From Defluviicoccus sp. (GTDB taxonomy: Bacteria; Pseudomonadota; Alphaproteobacteria; MPNO01): DNA of 34,225 nt. Location of the stretch: NCBI GenBank assembly GCA_022826125.1, contig JAJDVM010000184.1:1-34225 (forward strand), written 5' to 3'. Below the pieces are notes generated by a model that worked only from the letters and a program-made list of their open reading frames with translations, ran no database searches and had not been told where the DNA came from. A program made the position numbers and the translations under genes. Of the stretch, positions 24,494-31,356 are shown in pieces. Numbering within the stretch: position 1 is the first letter of the stretch; every line of letters starts with the position of its first letter.

Positions 24494-26122
24494 ATGGCGG
24501 AAACCTACGACTACATCGTCGTCGGCGCGGGATCGGCCGGGTGCGTGCTCGCCGGCAGGCTGAGCGAGGATCCCGATTGCCGGGTCCTGCTGCTGGAGGC
24601 GGGCCCGCGCGACCGCGACCCGCTGATCTCGATCCCGATCGGCATCGGCAAGATGCACGCCGACCGGCTGCACGACTGGGGCTACGACACCGAGCCCGAG
24701 GACAGGCTCGACGGGCGCTCGATCGAGGCGCTGCGCGGCAAGGTGATCGGCGGCTCGTCCTCGATCAACGTCATGGCCTATGTCCGCGGCCACCGGGGCG
24801 ATTACGACCGCTGGGCGCAAAAGGGCTGCGCCGGCTGGTCGTACGCGGACGTGATGCCCTACTTCAAGCGCTGCGAGAGTTGGGAGGAAGGCGGCGACGC
24901 GTGGCGGGGCACGGACGGCCCGCTGGGCGTGGTGCGATCGCAATCCCGCGACCCGCTGTTCAACGCCTGGATGGAGGCCGGCGAGGAGTCGGGCTTCGGC
25001 GTCACCCCCGACTATAACGGCGAGCGCCAGGAGGGGTTCGGCCGCAGCCAGTGGACGATCAGGAACGGCAGGCGGTGCAGCGCGGCGGTCGCGTATCTCA
25101 GGCCCGCGATGCGGCGCGCCAATCTCACCGTCGTCACCGAGGCGCTCGCCTCGCGCGTCGTTCTCGACGGCACGCGGGCGCGCGGCGTCGCCTATCTGAA
25201 GGGCGGGCGGGAGCGTATCGCCCATGCCGAGCGCGAGGTGCTGCTGTCGGGCGGCGTGTACAACTCGCCCCAGCTCCTGATGCTCTCGGGAATCGGCCCG
25301 GCCGGCCATCTGCGCGAGATGGGGATCGAGGTCGCGCTCGACCTGCCGGGCGTGGGACGGAACCTGCAGGACCATCTCGCGGTCCAGCTGATGGACGCGC
25401 GGAGCGGCAACAGGCATTTCCACGGCGAGCTCCGCCTCGACCGCCTCGCCGTGAACCTGGCGCGCGCCTACTTCCTCGGCACCGGGCCGGCGACCTGGCT
25501 GCCCAACGGGATGCACGGCTTCGTAAGGACCCGACCCGAGCTCGCGGTTCCGGACATCCAGTTCCTCACCCGCGGCGCGGGGCTCGACGCGCGGCCGTGG
25601 CTGCCGGGCGTCCGCCCGGCGGCGCCGGATCAGTACGGCATGCGGCCCGTCCTTCTCCACCCCGACAGCACCGGCGAGGTCCGGCTGCGCTCCTCCGACC
25701 CGGCGGCGCCGATCCGCATCCTGCCCGACTTCCTTTCCAGCCCGGCGGACCTGGAGACGCTCAGGGCGGGCGTCAAGGCCGGCCGCGAGGTGTTCGCCCA
25801 GCCCGCGCTGAGCCGTTACCGCAAGGCGGAAATCGCCCCTGGGCCGGCCGTCAGGACCGACGCCGAGATCGATGCCTGGATCCGGGAGACCGCGATCTCC
25901 GCCCACCACCCCTCCTGCACCTGCCGGATGGGAATCGACGAAGAGGCGGTCCTCGATCCGGAGCTGAGGGTCCGCGGCGCCGAGGGTCTCCGCGTGGTCG
26001 ACGCCGCGGCGATGCCCGACCTCGTGTCGGGCAACATCAACGCCTGCGTGCTGATGATGGCGGAAAAGGCGTCCGACATGATCCGCGGCCGGCCGCCCTT
26101 GCCGCGCGCGGAGGATGCGTAG
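24494..26122 (+). CDS. GMC family FAD-dependent oxidoreductase (choline-dehydrogenase-like)
   Basis: 542 aa, normal GMC length. The FAD Rossmann motif YIVVGAGSAGCVLAGRL begins near residue 6 and continues with LLLEAGP; GKVIGGSSSINVMAYVRG (about 84-101) and SGGVYNSPQLLMLSGIGP (about 255-272) are the two GMC signatures. AHHPSCTCRMG carries the active-site His and GNINACVLMMAEKASDMI the partner residue. Substrates are primary alcohols or aldehydes; choline is possible but unproven. ATG 24494 is preferred to 24476 and 24485 because family members start M-x(2-4)-YDYIVVGAG; the earlier ATG at 24476 lies immediately after the terminator hairpin. Expression could therefore depend on read-through or on a promoter within the mini-ORF unit. 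Confidence 0.94.
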   Translation: MAETYDYIVVGAGSAGCVLAGRLSEDPDCRVLLLEAGPRDRDPLISIPIGIGKMHADRLHDWGYDTEPEDRLDGRSIEALRGKVIGGSSSINVMAYVRGHRGDYDRWAQKGCAGWSYADVMPYFKRCESWEEGGDAWRGTDGPLGVVRSQSRDPLFNAWMEAGEESGFGVTPDYNGERQEGFGRSQWTIRNGRRCSAAVAYLRPAMRRANLTVVTEALASRVVLDGTRARGVAYLKGGRERIAHAEREVLLSGGVYNSPQLLMLSGIGPAGHLREMGIEVALDLPGVGRNLQDHLAVQLMDARSGNRHFHGELRLDRLAVNLARAYFLGTGPATWLPNGMHGFVRTRPELAVPDIQFLTRGAGLDARPWLPGVRPAAPDQYGMRPVLLHPDSTGEVRLRSSDPAAPIRILPDFLSSPADLETLRAGVKAGREVFAQPALSRYRKAEIAPGPAVRTDAEIDAWIRETAISAHHPSCTCRMGIDEEAVLDPELRVRGAEGLRVVDAAAMPDLVSGNINACVLMMAEKASDMIRGRPPLPRAEDA

Positions 26123-26128
26123 CAAGCG

Positions 26129-26221
26129 CCCTTCGATACGCGGCTTCGCCGCTACTCAGGGTGAGGAAACCTGCAACTCAAGCCCTCATCCCGAGTAGGC
26201 GCGCGAGCGCCGTATCGAGGG
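26129..26221. repeat. Inverted-repeat intergenic element, copy 1
   Basis: Left arm 26129-26165 (CCTTCGATACGCGGC...CTACTCAGGGTGAG) and right arm 26183-26221 (CTCATCCCGAGTAGGC...CGTATCGAGGG) are imperfectly complementary over about 35 bp and would form a long hairpin. It lies between convergent genes (GMC and DUF2848) and may end both transcripts. A near-identical copy in the same orientation is at 27718-27811. Confidence 0.85.
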
Positions 26222-26232
26222 ACGTATCGTCC

Positions 26233-26808
26233 TCAGAGCACGCGCACCGCGTAGCGGTGGACGAGGCGGCGCGCGAGGCGGCGGTCTTCGAGGGCGACGG
26301 TGACGCTCGCCGGGCCGGCCGGCGCGTCCGCGCCGGAATGAACGAGGACGACCGTCCCCGCCGGCACCGCGCCGTCGCCCGGCAGGGCGGCGAGGTCGGA
26401 CAGCGCGGTTTCGCTCTCGTGCGACCGGCCGGCGCCGTCGACCGCTTCCGTCCGGAGGATGACTTCACCGAGGTGACCGGCGATCTCGGCGAACCGCCAG
26501 GCGGCGCGCGCGAGCGGCTTGGCGCAGACCTGCCGCGCCCGCGCCGGATCCTCCGCCAACGCCCCGTCGATGTGGTCCGACCCGATCCCGATCAGCGAAC
26601 CCGCGCTCGCCGCGATGAGGGCGACCGCTCCCTGAGCGCGGGTCTCGGCGCCGACCACTTCGATCGCGGCGTCGCCGGTCAGCCGCTCGACCGAGACCGG
26701 GAAACGGGCATTGCCCACCGCGACGACCAGGCGGTCGAGCACGATGTCGGGCGTGAACACGCCTTCCGCGGTGTCGACATGGGGCCGGTAGACGAAACCC
26801 GCGCACAT
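26233..26808 (-). CDS. DUF2848 family protein
   Basis: 191 aa. The pattern DIVLDRLVVAVGNARF, VEVVGAETRAQGAVALI-like strand, LIGIGSDHIDGALAEDPARARQ and CAKPLARAAWRF (about 95-106) matches DUF2848 proteins, which carry the G-S-D-H motif and a KP-x(6)-W-R element and relate to the fumarylacetoacetate-hydrolase-like fold. The start ATG at 26806-26808 has GAGGAGG 6 nt upstream, a strong site. No function is established for the family; members occur in catabolic clusters. It is slightly shorter than typical full-length members. It diverges from a kynurenine-formamidase-like gene across only 36 nt, and both are bracketed by copies of the same repeat. Confidence 0.82.
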   Translation of the reverse strand: MCAGFVYRPHVDTAEGVFTPDIVLDRLVVAVGNARFPVSVERLTGDAAIEVVGAETRAQGAVALIAASAGSLIGIGSDHIDGALAEDPARARQVCAKPLARAAWRFAEIAGHLGEVILRTEAVDGAGRSHESETALSDLAALPGDGAVPAGTVVLVHSGADAPAGPASVTVALEDRRLARRLVHRYAVRVL

Positions 26809-26834
26809 GTGGCGCCTCCTCGCTGGCTCGGATA

Positions 26835-26848
26835 GCATCGGCCGATGC
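26835..26848. promoter_or_regulatory. Perfect 14-nt palindrome over a start codon
   Basis: GCATCGGCCGATGC is fully symmetric and contains the ATG (26845-26847) of the plus-strand hydrolase. It lies within the 36-nt gap between two divergent genes and could be an operator for both, though GC-rich palindromes of this size can arise by chance. Confidence 0.3.
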
Positions 26849-27711
26849 CGGCACCCTCCCACTACAGCGCCGACGCGATGGAAAGGCAATACGACGTCGC
26901 CATCGGCGTCGACGACGTGGACGCGATACAGGACGGGTACCGCCGGGCGTCCGACGAGGTCGCGGCCTCCGGGCGCGGCTTCCTCGACCTCGAATACGGG
27001 CCGGACCCGTTGCAACGCCTCGACCTGTTCCCCGTGCCGGACGGCGCGCCATCCCCGCTCATGGTCTACATCCACGGCGGCTACTGGAAGGGAGGCGAGA
27101 AGGCCGGGCGGCGTTTCCCCGCGCCGTTCTACAACGACGCCGGGATCGCCTGGGCGCCGATAAACTACCGCCTGTCGCCCGGCTGCACGATGGACGGAAT
27201 CGTCGCCGACGTCCGGTCCGCGCTCGCATGGCTCTACCGCAACGCGGCGGATTACGGGATCGACCCCGACCGGATCCATGTCGCGGGGCATTCGGCGGGC
27301 GGGCATCTGACCGGAATGGCGCTGGCGCCCGGCTGGCACGCGGAATACGGCCTGCCGGAGGACATCGTCAAGGGCGCCTGCGCGACGAGCGGGCTGTTCG
27401 ATCTGGAGCCGCTGCGGCGCACCAGCCACCAGGACAACCTCGCGCTCGACGACGCCATGACGGCGCGCAACTCGCCGGTCCGGCATCCGCCGGCGATCCC
27501 GGTCCCGGCGGTGGTCGCCTGGGGCGCCAGGGAGTCGGACGAGTTCCGGCGCCAGTCCGAGGACTACGCCGCAGCGCTGGAGAAGGCGGGCTGCGCGGTC
27601 TCGCTCATCGCCGCCGAGAGGCACGATCACTTCTCGATCATGGGGGACATGACCCGCCCGGACACCCCGCTGGGGGGCGCGATGCTGGGGCTCGTGCGGC
27701 GGGCGGGGTAG
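26845..27711 (+). CDS. Alpha/beta hydrolase, kynurenine formamidase-like
   Basis: 288 aa. YIHGGYWKGGEK (HGG 77-79) is the oxyanion and HGGYW motif of arylformamidase-type enzymes; GHSAGGH provides nucleophile Ser150; ESDEF and ERHDHFSIM supply the acid and His. Arylformamidases split N-formylkynurenine to kynurenine and formate; close relatives act on other small amides or esters, and no kynurenine-pathway genes are visible here, so the substrate is open. The ATG begins within a perfect palindrome. It is transcribed away from DUF2848 and flanked downstream by repeat copy 2. Confidence 0.9.
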   Translation: MPAPSHYSADAMERQYDVAIGVDDVDAIQDGYRRASDEVAASGRGFLDLEYGPDPLQRLDLFPVPDGAPSPLMVYIHGGYWKGGEKAGRRFPAPFYNDAGIAWAPINYRLSPGCTMDGIVADVRSALAWLYRNAADYGIDPDRIHVAGHSAGGHLTGMALAPGWHAEYGLPEDIVKGACATSGLFDLEPLRRTSHQDNLALDDAMTARNSPVRHPPAIPVPAVVAWGARESDEFRRQSEDYAAALEKAGCAVSLIAAERHDHFSIMGDMTRPDTPLGGAMLGLVRRAG

Positions 27712-27717
27712 CGGTAC

Positions 27718-27811
27718 GCCCGTCGATACGCGGCTTCGCGGCTACTCAGGGTAAGAGACAGGTTCAGGAAAACCCTCATCCCGAGTAGGCGCGCCAGCGC
27801 CGTATCGAGGG
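27718..27811. repeat. Inverted-repeat intergenic element, copy 2
   Basis: Same arms and same orientation as copy 1 (left 27718-27755, right 27773-27811), differing at a few bases and in the central spacer. Together the two copies bracket the DUF2848/hydrolase pair. Confidence 0.85.
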
Positions 27812-27882
27812 ACGCCCGCTTGCTCCCGAACGACACGATAATGTAGCGATTGAACAGGTGCCGGCAGCAACGGGGCGGACAC

Positions 27883-29481
27883 ATGCCGTACAGGGACCTC
27901 CGGGATTATATCGACGCGCTGGAGAGGCGCGGGCTGCTGCACGTCGTCGACGAGCCGGTCTGCAAGGACACCGAGCTGGTGCCGCTGGTGCGGCTGCAGT
28001 TCCGCGGCCTGCCCGAGGCCGAGCGCAAGGCGTTCTGGTTCCGCAACGTGACCGATGCCCGGGGCCGCGAATATCCGGGCTCGGTGGTGCTGGGCACGCT
28101 CGGCAGCTCGCGCGAGATCTACGGCGCGGCGCTGGGGGTTGACGCGGACGGGATCGCCGCCCACTGGGCCGCGGTCGAGGGCAACCACCTCGCCCCGGTC
28201 GAGGTCTCCGCGCACGCCGCCCCGGTCAAGGAGACGGCGATCCGGGAGCCCGATCTGGGCGCGGGCGTGGACCTGTTCCCGCACTTGATCTCGACGCCCG
28301 GCTTCGACCCGGCGCCCTTCGTCACCGCGGGGGTCTGGGTGACCCGCGATCCGGAGACCGGGGCGTACAATCTCGGCATCTATCGCGGGATGATAAAGGC
28401 GCCCGACCGGGTGGGCTGCGCGACCGACGTCTCGACGCAGCATCTCGCGATCCAGTGGGAGAAGGCGCGCCGTCTCGGCCGGCATCTCGAAGTCGCGGTG
28501 TTCATCGGCGGTCCGCCGACGCTGCTCTTCGCCGCCGCGAGCAAGGTGCCCTACGGGGTCGACGAGTACGGAATCGCGGGCGCGCTCAACGGCGCCCCGA
28601 TCGAGACGGTCCAGGCCGAGACCGTCGACTGCCGGGTGCCGGCGGCGGCGGAGATCGTCATCGAGGGGCGAATCAGGACCGATTTCCTGGAACCCGAGGC
28701 GCCGTTCGGCGAGGCATCGGGCTATCTCGGCCCGCGCAAGATGGAAAAGGTGCTGGAGGTGACCGCCATCACCCATCGGGCGAACCCGGTCTATCAGGGC
28801 ATCATCAGCGAGTTCCCGCCGAGCGAGAGCACCGTCATCCGCAAGGCGGCGTTCGACGCGATCTACCTCAACCACCTGAAGGGGGCGTGCAACATCCCCT
28901 CGGTCACCAAGGTCGCCTGCCACGAGATGGCGAGCTGCAACATGATGTTCGTCATTCAGCTCGACCGGCCGGAGCTCGGCCAGCCCTGGCAGGCGCTGCG
29001 GGCGGCGGCGGCGTTCGATCCCTCGCTCGGCAAGATCTTCGTCGCGGTCGATTCCGACGTCGACCCCGATTCGATGGACGCGGTGCTGTGGGCGCTCTCC
29101 TACTCGATGCAGCCGCACCGCGACACCGAAGTCATCCGCGGCAAGGTGCCCCGGCTCGACCCGTCGATCGCGCCGTCGGACGACCCGCGCCAGTTCGCTT
29201 ACCCGGACGGCGCGGGGGCGTCGTCGATCCTGATCAACGCCTGCCGGGAACACCCCTACCTGCCGGTATCGCTGCCGCGCCGGGACTTCATGGAGGCGGC
29301 GCTCGAACGCTGGAATGCGCTGTCGTTGCCGGAACTCGACCTGCGCGCGCCCTGGCACGGCTATCCCCTCGACGGCTGGACGGCGGAGAACAAGGAAGAG
29401 GCGGACCTCGCCGTGACCGGACGCTATTTCGAGACCGGGGAGAAGCTCGCCGGGCGCCGCCGCGAGCAGGGAGATGGGTGA
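27883..29481 (+). CDS. UbiD family decarboxylase
   Basis: 532 aa. The prenylated-FMN and catalytic residues line up with the fungal Fdc1/UbiD set: NLGIYRG (Arg168, the R173 equivalent) and EPEAPFGEASGY with Glu272 and Glu277 (E277/E282 equivalents), plus ISTPGFDPAPFVTAG in the N-terminal barrel and HLKGACNIPSVTKV before the C-terminal helix region. Such enzymes reversibly decarboxylate aromatic or alpha,beta-unsaturated acids and need prFMN made by UbiX; no UbiX-like flavin prenyltransferase is visible in the window. The ATG at 27883 is the natural start (MPYRDLRDYIDAL). It could work in series with hydroxylases in the window. Confidence 0.94.
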   Translation: MPYRDLRDYIDALERRGLLHVVDEPVCKDTELVPLVRLQFRGLPEAERKAFWFRNVTDARGREYPGSVVLGTLGSSREIYGAALGVDADGIAAHWAAVEGNHLAPVEVSAHAAPVKETAIREPDLGAGVDLFPHLISTPGFDPAPFVTAGVWVTRDPETGAYNLGIYRGMIKAPDRVGCATDVSTQHLAIQWEKARRLGRHLEVAVFIGGPPTLLFAAASKVPYGVDEYGIAGALNGAPIETVQAETVDCRVPAAAEIVIEGRIRTDFLEPEAPFGEASGYLGPRKMEKVLEVTAITHRANPVYQGIISEFPPSESTVIRKAAFDAIYLNHLKGACNIPSVTKVACHEMASCNMMFVIQLDRPELGQPWQALRAAAAFDPSLGKIFVAVDSDVDPDSMDAVLWALSYSMQPHRDTEVIRGKVPRLDPSIAPSDDPRQFAYPDGAGASSILINACREHPYLPVSLPRRDFMEAALERWNALSLPELDLRAPWHGYPLDGWTAENKEEADLAVTGRYFETGEKLAGRRREQGDG

Positions 29482-29489
29482 CTGCCCAA

Positions 29490-29562
29490 TTATCCACCCG
29501 TTCTCCACCGACTTATCCAAAAACATAGATATTTCAACTGTTTATCCCCCGAACTATCCCCA
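29490..29562 (+). promoter_or_regulatory. Cluster of DnaA-box-like 9-mers
   Basis: TTATCCACC (29490-29498), TTATCCAAA (29513-29521), TTATCCCCC (29542-29550) and CTATCCCCA (29554-29562) all read in the same direction, the first two differing from TTATCCACA by one base each; TTCTCCACC at 29501 is a weaker fifth. The spacer 29520-29540 is AT-rich in a GC-rich genome. It begins 9 nt past the UbiD stop. It may be a DnaA-binding site or titration site; origin function is not shown. Confidence 0.45.
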
Positions 29563-29634
29563 GAAAAAATTCCCTGGGCGATTTATTCCGTTGCAGGCCG
29601 GGCCGCCGGGCGGCTACCGTATTGGTGTGGAAAC

Positions 29635-29764
29635 GGGCCTTCGGGTCCGAGGGCCACAAGAGCCCGGAAGGGCTGAGGCGGAAGGGTCGAGCGGGAAGAG
29701 GGCCTTCGGGTCCGCGGAACGAGAGGCCGGGAAGCCCCGGAACGGAAGGGTTCAGGAGGCGTCA
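29635..29764. repeat. Imperfect 65-bp tandem duplication
   Basis: GGGCCTTCGGGTCCG occurs at 29635-29649 and 29700-29714, exactly 65 nt apart, and the following bases (ending CGGAAGGGT-C-AG) also align with several differences. Purine-rich, no coding sense. Confidence 0.6.
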
Positions 29765-29876
29765 GGAGCGTTCCTCGGAGCGCGTTGCAGGACCCCGCGT
29801 CCAGGCACCTGGCGTCTCCACCCTTTTCGGGCCCCCGACATTCGAAACGGCATGGCGACCCCGCCGGGCATCCGGA

Positions 29877-29952
29877 CAGGGAAAAGGCCCGCCGCGTCGC
29901 CGCGCCGGGCCTTCCCGTCAGGACATTTCGAACCCGCGTCCTTGCACTTGGC
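29877..29952 (-). ncRNA. Candidate small RNA with promoter and terminator
   Basis: On the minus strand TTGACA (29982-29987) is followed after exactly 17 nt by CATAAG (29959-29964), predicting a start near 29952. The roughly 75-nt transcript would contain a GGAC/GTCC hairpin and end in AAGGCCCG...CGGGCCTT (29913-29906 and 29891-29884) running into TTTTCCC. No ORF is present. The unit lies in the gene-free gap between ubiD and the SDR gene. Targets and expression are unknown; the call rests on the promoter-to-terminator spacing and the absence of genes. Confidence 0.45.
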
Positions 29953-29958
29953 AGGCGC

Positions 29959-29987
29959 CTTATGGCAGCGGCCGAACCGCATGTCAA
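29959..29987 (-). promoter_or_regulatory. Promoter of the candidate small RNA
   Basis: A full-consensus -35 (TTGACA) and a -10 of CATAAG with 17-nt spacing on the minus strand. Its -10 resembles that of the mini-ORF unit (CATAAC). Confidence 0.5.
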
Positions 29988-30007
29988 CGATATATGGACG
30001 ACTCTTG

Positions 30008-30022
30008 GTATAGACATACAAT
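30008..30022 (+). promoter_or_regulatory. Possible operator and -10 element before the SDR gene
   Basis: GTATAGACATAC (30008-30019, half-symmetric GTAT/ATAC) overlaps TACAAT (30017-30022), a good -10 for the operon starting at 30068. GTATAGACATA also occurs in the TRAP/Rieske intergenic gap near 11059-11069, so the two units could share a regulator, but the motif is short. No good -35 is seen. Confidence 0.3.
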
Positions 30023-30067
30023 ATCTTGCGGTCATCCAGATTGAACGATTCGGGAAGGCAACGGCGA

Positions 30068-30802
30068 ATGCAGGATCCGACCCGCTCGGGGAGGCGCGTT
30101 CTGGTCACGGGAGCGACCGGCGGGATCGGCGGCGCGATCGCCGAGGCCTTCGCCGCGGAGGGCGAAACCGTGGTCGCCACCGGCCGGGACAGGGACAGGC
30201 TCGCCGAGCTCGTCGAGCGCTGCCGGGAGGCTCCGGGATCGGTCGAGACGATCGCGGGCGACCTGACCGACGAGGCGTTCGCGGCCCGACTCGCCGAGGC
30301 GGCGGCGCCGGTCGACGTGCTGGTCAACAGCGTCGGATGGGTGCGCCACGTCCCGTTTCTCGAAAGCGACCCCGCCGACTGGGAAAAATCGTGGCGGCTC
30401 AACGTCCATTCGGTGCTGGTGCTGACCCGGCTCGTCGCCCGGGACATGGCGGCGCGCGGGACCGGCCAGATCGTCAACCTGGGCTCGGTCCTCGGCGACC
30501 GGGTCTACCGCTACACGCTGTTCTACGCCGCCACCAAGCACGCGCTGCGGGGCATTTCGCGGGGGCTGCGCCTCGAACTCGCGGAACACGGCATCAAGGT
30601 CACCGAGATCGCCCCCGGGCTGGTCGGGACCGGCCTGCTTGACGGGGTGGACCACCCGGAGGTGCTGGAAGCCTACGCGGCCCGCAGGTACCCGCCGCTG
30701 GAGGCCACCGACATCGCCCAAGCGACGGTCGCCGCGACCCGCGCCGCCCCCAACGCCTGCCCCGAGCTCGTCGTCGTCAACCCGATGGGCCAGACAACGT
30801 AG
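30068..30802 (+). CDS. Short-chain dehydrogenase/reductase (SDR)
   Basis: 244 aa. TGATGGIGGAIAEAF (about 14-28) is the nucleotide-binding motif, DVLVNSVGW has NSVG in place of the usual NNAG, NLGSVLGD gives the catalytic Ser and FYAATKHALRG the Tyr and Lys. Its sequence is distinct from the SDR at 4191. ATG 30068 is preferred over an in-frame TTG at 30026: it gives a normal N-terminus and GGGAAGG lies 10-16 nt upstream. It precedes the peroxiredoxin gene by 75 nt and the hydrolase gene in the same direction, so it is probably part of one unit acting in aromatic or ketone metabolism. Confidence 0.93.
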   Translation: MQDPTRSGRRVLVTGATGGIGGAIAEAFAAEGETVVATGRDRDRLAELVERCREAPGSVETIAGDLTDEAFAARLAEAAAPVDVLVNSVGWVRHVPFLESDPADWEKSWRLNVHSVLVLTRLVARDMAARGTGQIVNLGSVLGDRVYRYTLFYAATKHALRGISRGLRLELAEHGIKVTEIAPGLVGTGLLDGVDHPEVLEAYAARRYPPLEATDIAQATVAATRAAPNACPELVVVNPMGQTT

Positions 30803-30877
30803 GGGAGCGCACCATTGCCACGGCGGCGCGTTTCCGGCAAAACCCGGGCGGGACCCAAGTAGAGAGAGCGAGGACAG

Positions 30878-31348
30878 ATGGCCGAAAAGCTCGGTATCGG
30901 GGATACGTTCCCCGAATTGCAGTTCGATCTGGTTGGCGGGGACAGTCTGAGCCTGCCGGACGGGCTCGACGCGAAGTACAAGGTGATCCTGTTCTACCGG
31001 GGCCACTGGTGACCGTTCTGCCGCCGGCAGTTGGTCGGCTTCGAGAAGGAAAGAGAGACGCTTGAGGGCATGGGCGTGGCCGTGGTCGCGGCCAGCGTGG
31101 ATGCGCTCGACAAGGCCGAAGAGGTCGCGAACGAGGTCGGCTTCCCGGTCGGCTTCGGAGTGACGCGGGACATCGCCGACAAGCTGGGCTCGTGGTGGGA
31201 AGACCGCCGCTCGATCGTCCAGCCGTCCGAGTTCCTGCTGGACGCCGACAACAAGGTGGTGATGTCGTCCTACAGCGACGGCCCGCTCGGCCGCGTCGAG
31301 GCGGCCGACGTGGTCAAGCTCGTCAACTTCTACGAGTCCCGCAAGTAG
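30878..31348 (+). CDS. Peroxiredoxin-like (AhpC/TSA) protein with selenocysteine at an in-frame UGA
   Basis: 156 aa if the TGA at 31010-31012 is read as selenocysteine (residue 45). The protein begins MAEKLGIGDTFPELQFDLVG; strand KVILFYRGHW is followed by U45-P-F-C48-RRQL, exactly where thioredoxin-fold peroxiredoxins carry C-P-x-C. Sequence continues in the same frame with normal family features (FEKERETLEGMGVAVVAASVD, FPVGFGVTRDIA, PSEFLLDADNKVV) to TAG, without any other interruption or frameshift. A hairpin suitable as a bacterial SECIS follows the UGA. Both flanks of the UGA are conserved in type, so decay of a pseudogene is unlikely. Sec-containing peroxiredoxins act as peroxidases or thiol reductases. 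GAGGAC lies just before the ATG. It sits between an SDR and a meta-cleavage hydrolase (8 nt). Confidence 0.82.
31016..31047 (+). promoter_or_regulatory. Putative bacterial SECIS hairpin
   Basis: Immediately after the in-frame UGA, UUCUG (31016-31020) pairs with CGaGAA (31042-31047, one bulged A and a U-G pair), a CC/UU internal loop follows, and GCCG/CGGC closes a 9-nt apical loop GCAGUUGGU at 31027-31035 that starts 15 nt after the UGA and includes GG. Bacterial SECIS elements sit in this position. A shorter competing hairpin (CTGCC-GCC-GGCAG) is also possible, so the exact fold is uncertain. Confidence 0.5.
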
Positions 31349-31356
31349 CGGCGCCG

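Larger units (their letters stand above)
29482..30067. other. 586-bp gap without a convincing gene
   Basis: This stretch contains no reading frame with a plausible protein: the open frames that cross it are Arg/Pro/Gly-rich shadows. It holds a cluster of DnaA-box-like 9-mers with an AT-rich patch at its left end, an imperfect 65-bp tandem duplication in the middle, and a candidate minus-strand small RNA plus a plus-strand promoter region at its right end. These are listed separately. Confidence 0.7.

Noticed and set aside
29925..29950. tRNA-like GGTTCGAAA loop on the minus strand
   Set aside because: The T-arm cannot form five pairs and no acceptor or anticodon arms are found; it lies inside the candidate small RNA.
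29474..30013. 179-codon ORF crossing the UbiD stop and the gap
   Set aside because: Low-complexity Arg/Pro/Gly-rich translation, no start signal, no family resemblance; it also overlaps the candidate sRNA and duplication.
31031..31348. Short peroxiredoxin fragment starting at TTG 31031 as the real gene
   Set aside because: It would delete the active-site Cys-equivalent and the first beta strands, while the upstream frame reads cleanly into it through the UGA; the full Sec-containing gene explains both sides.
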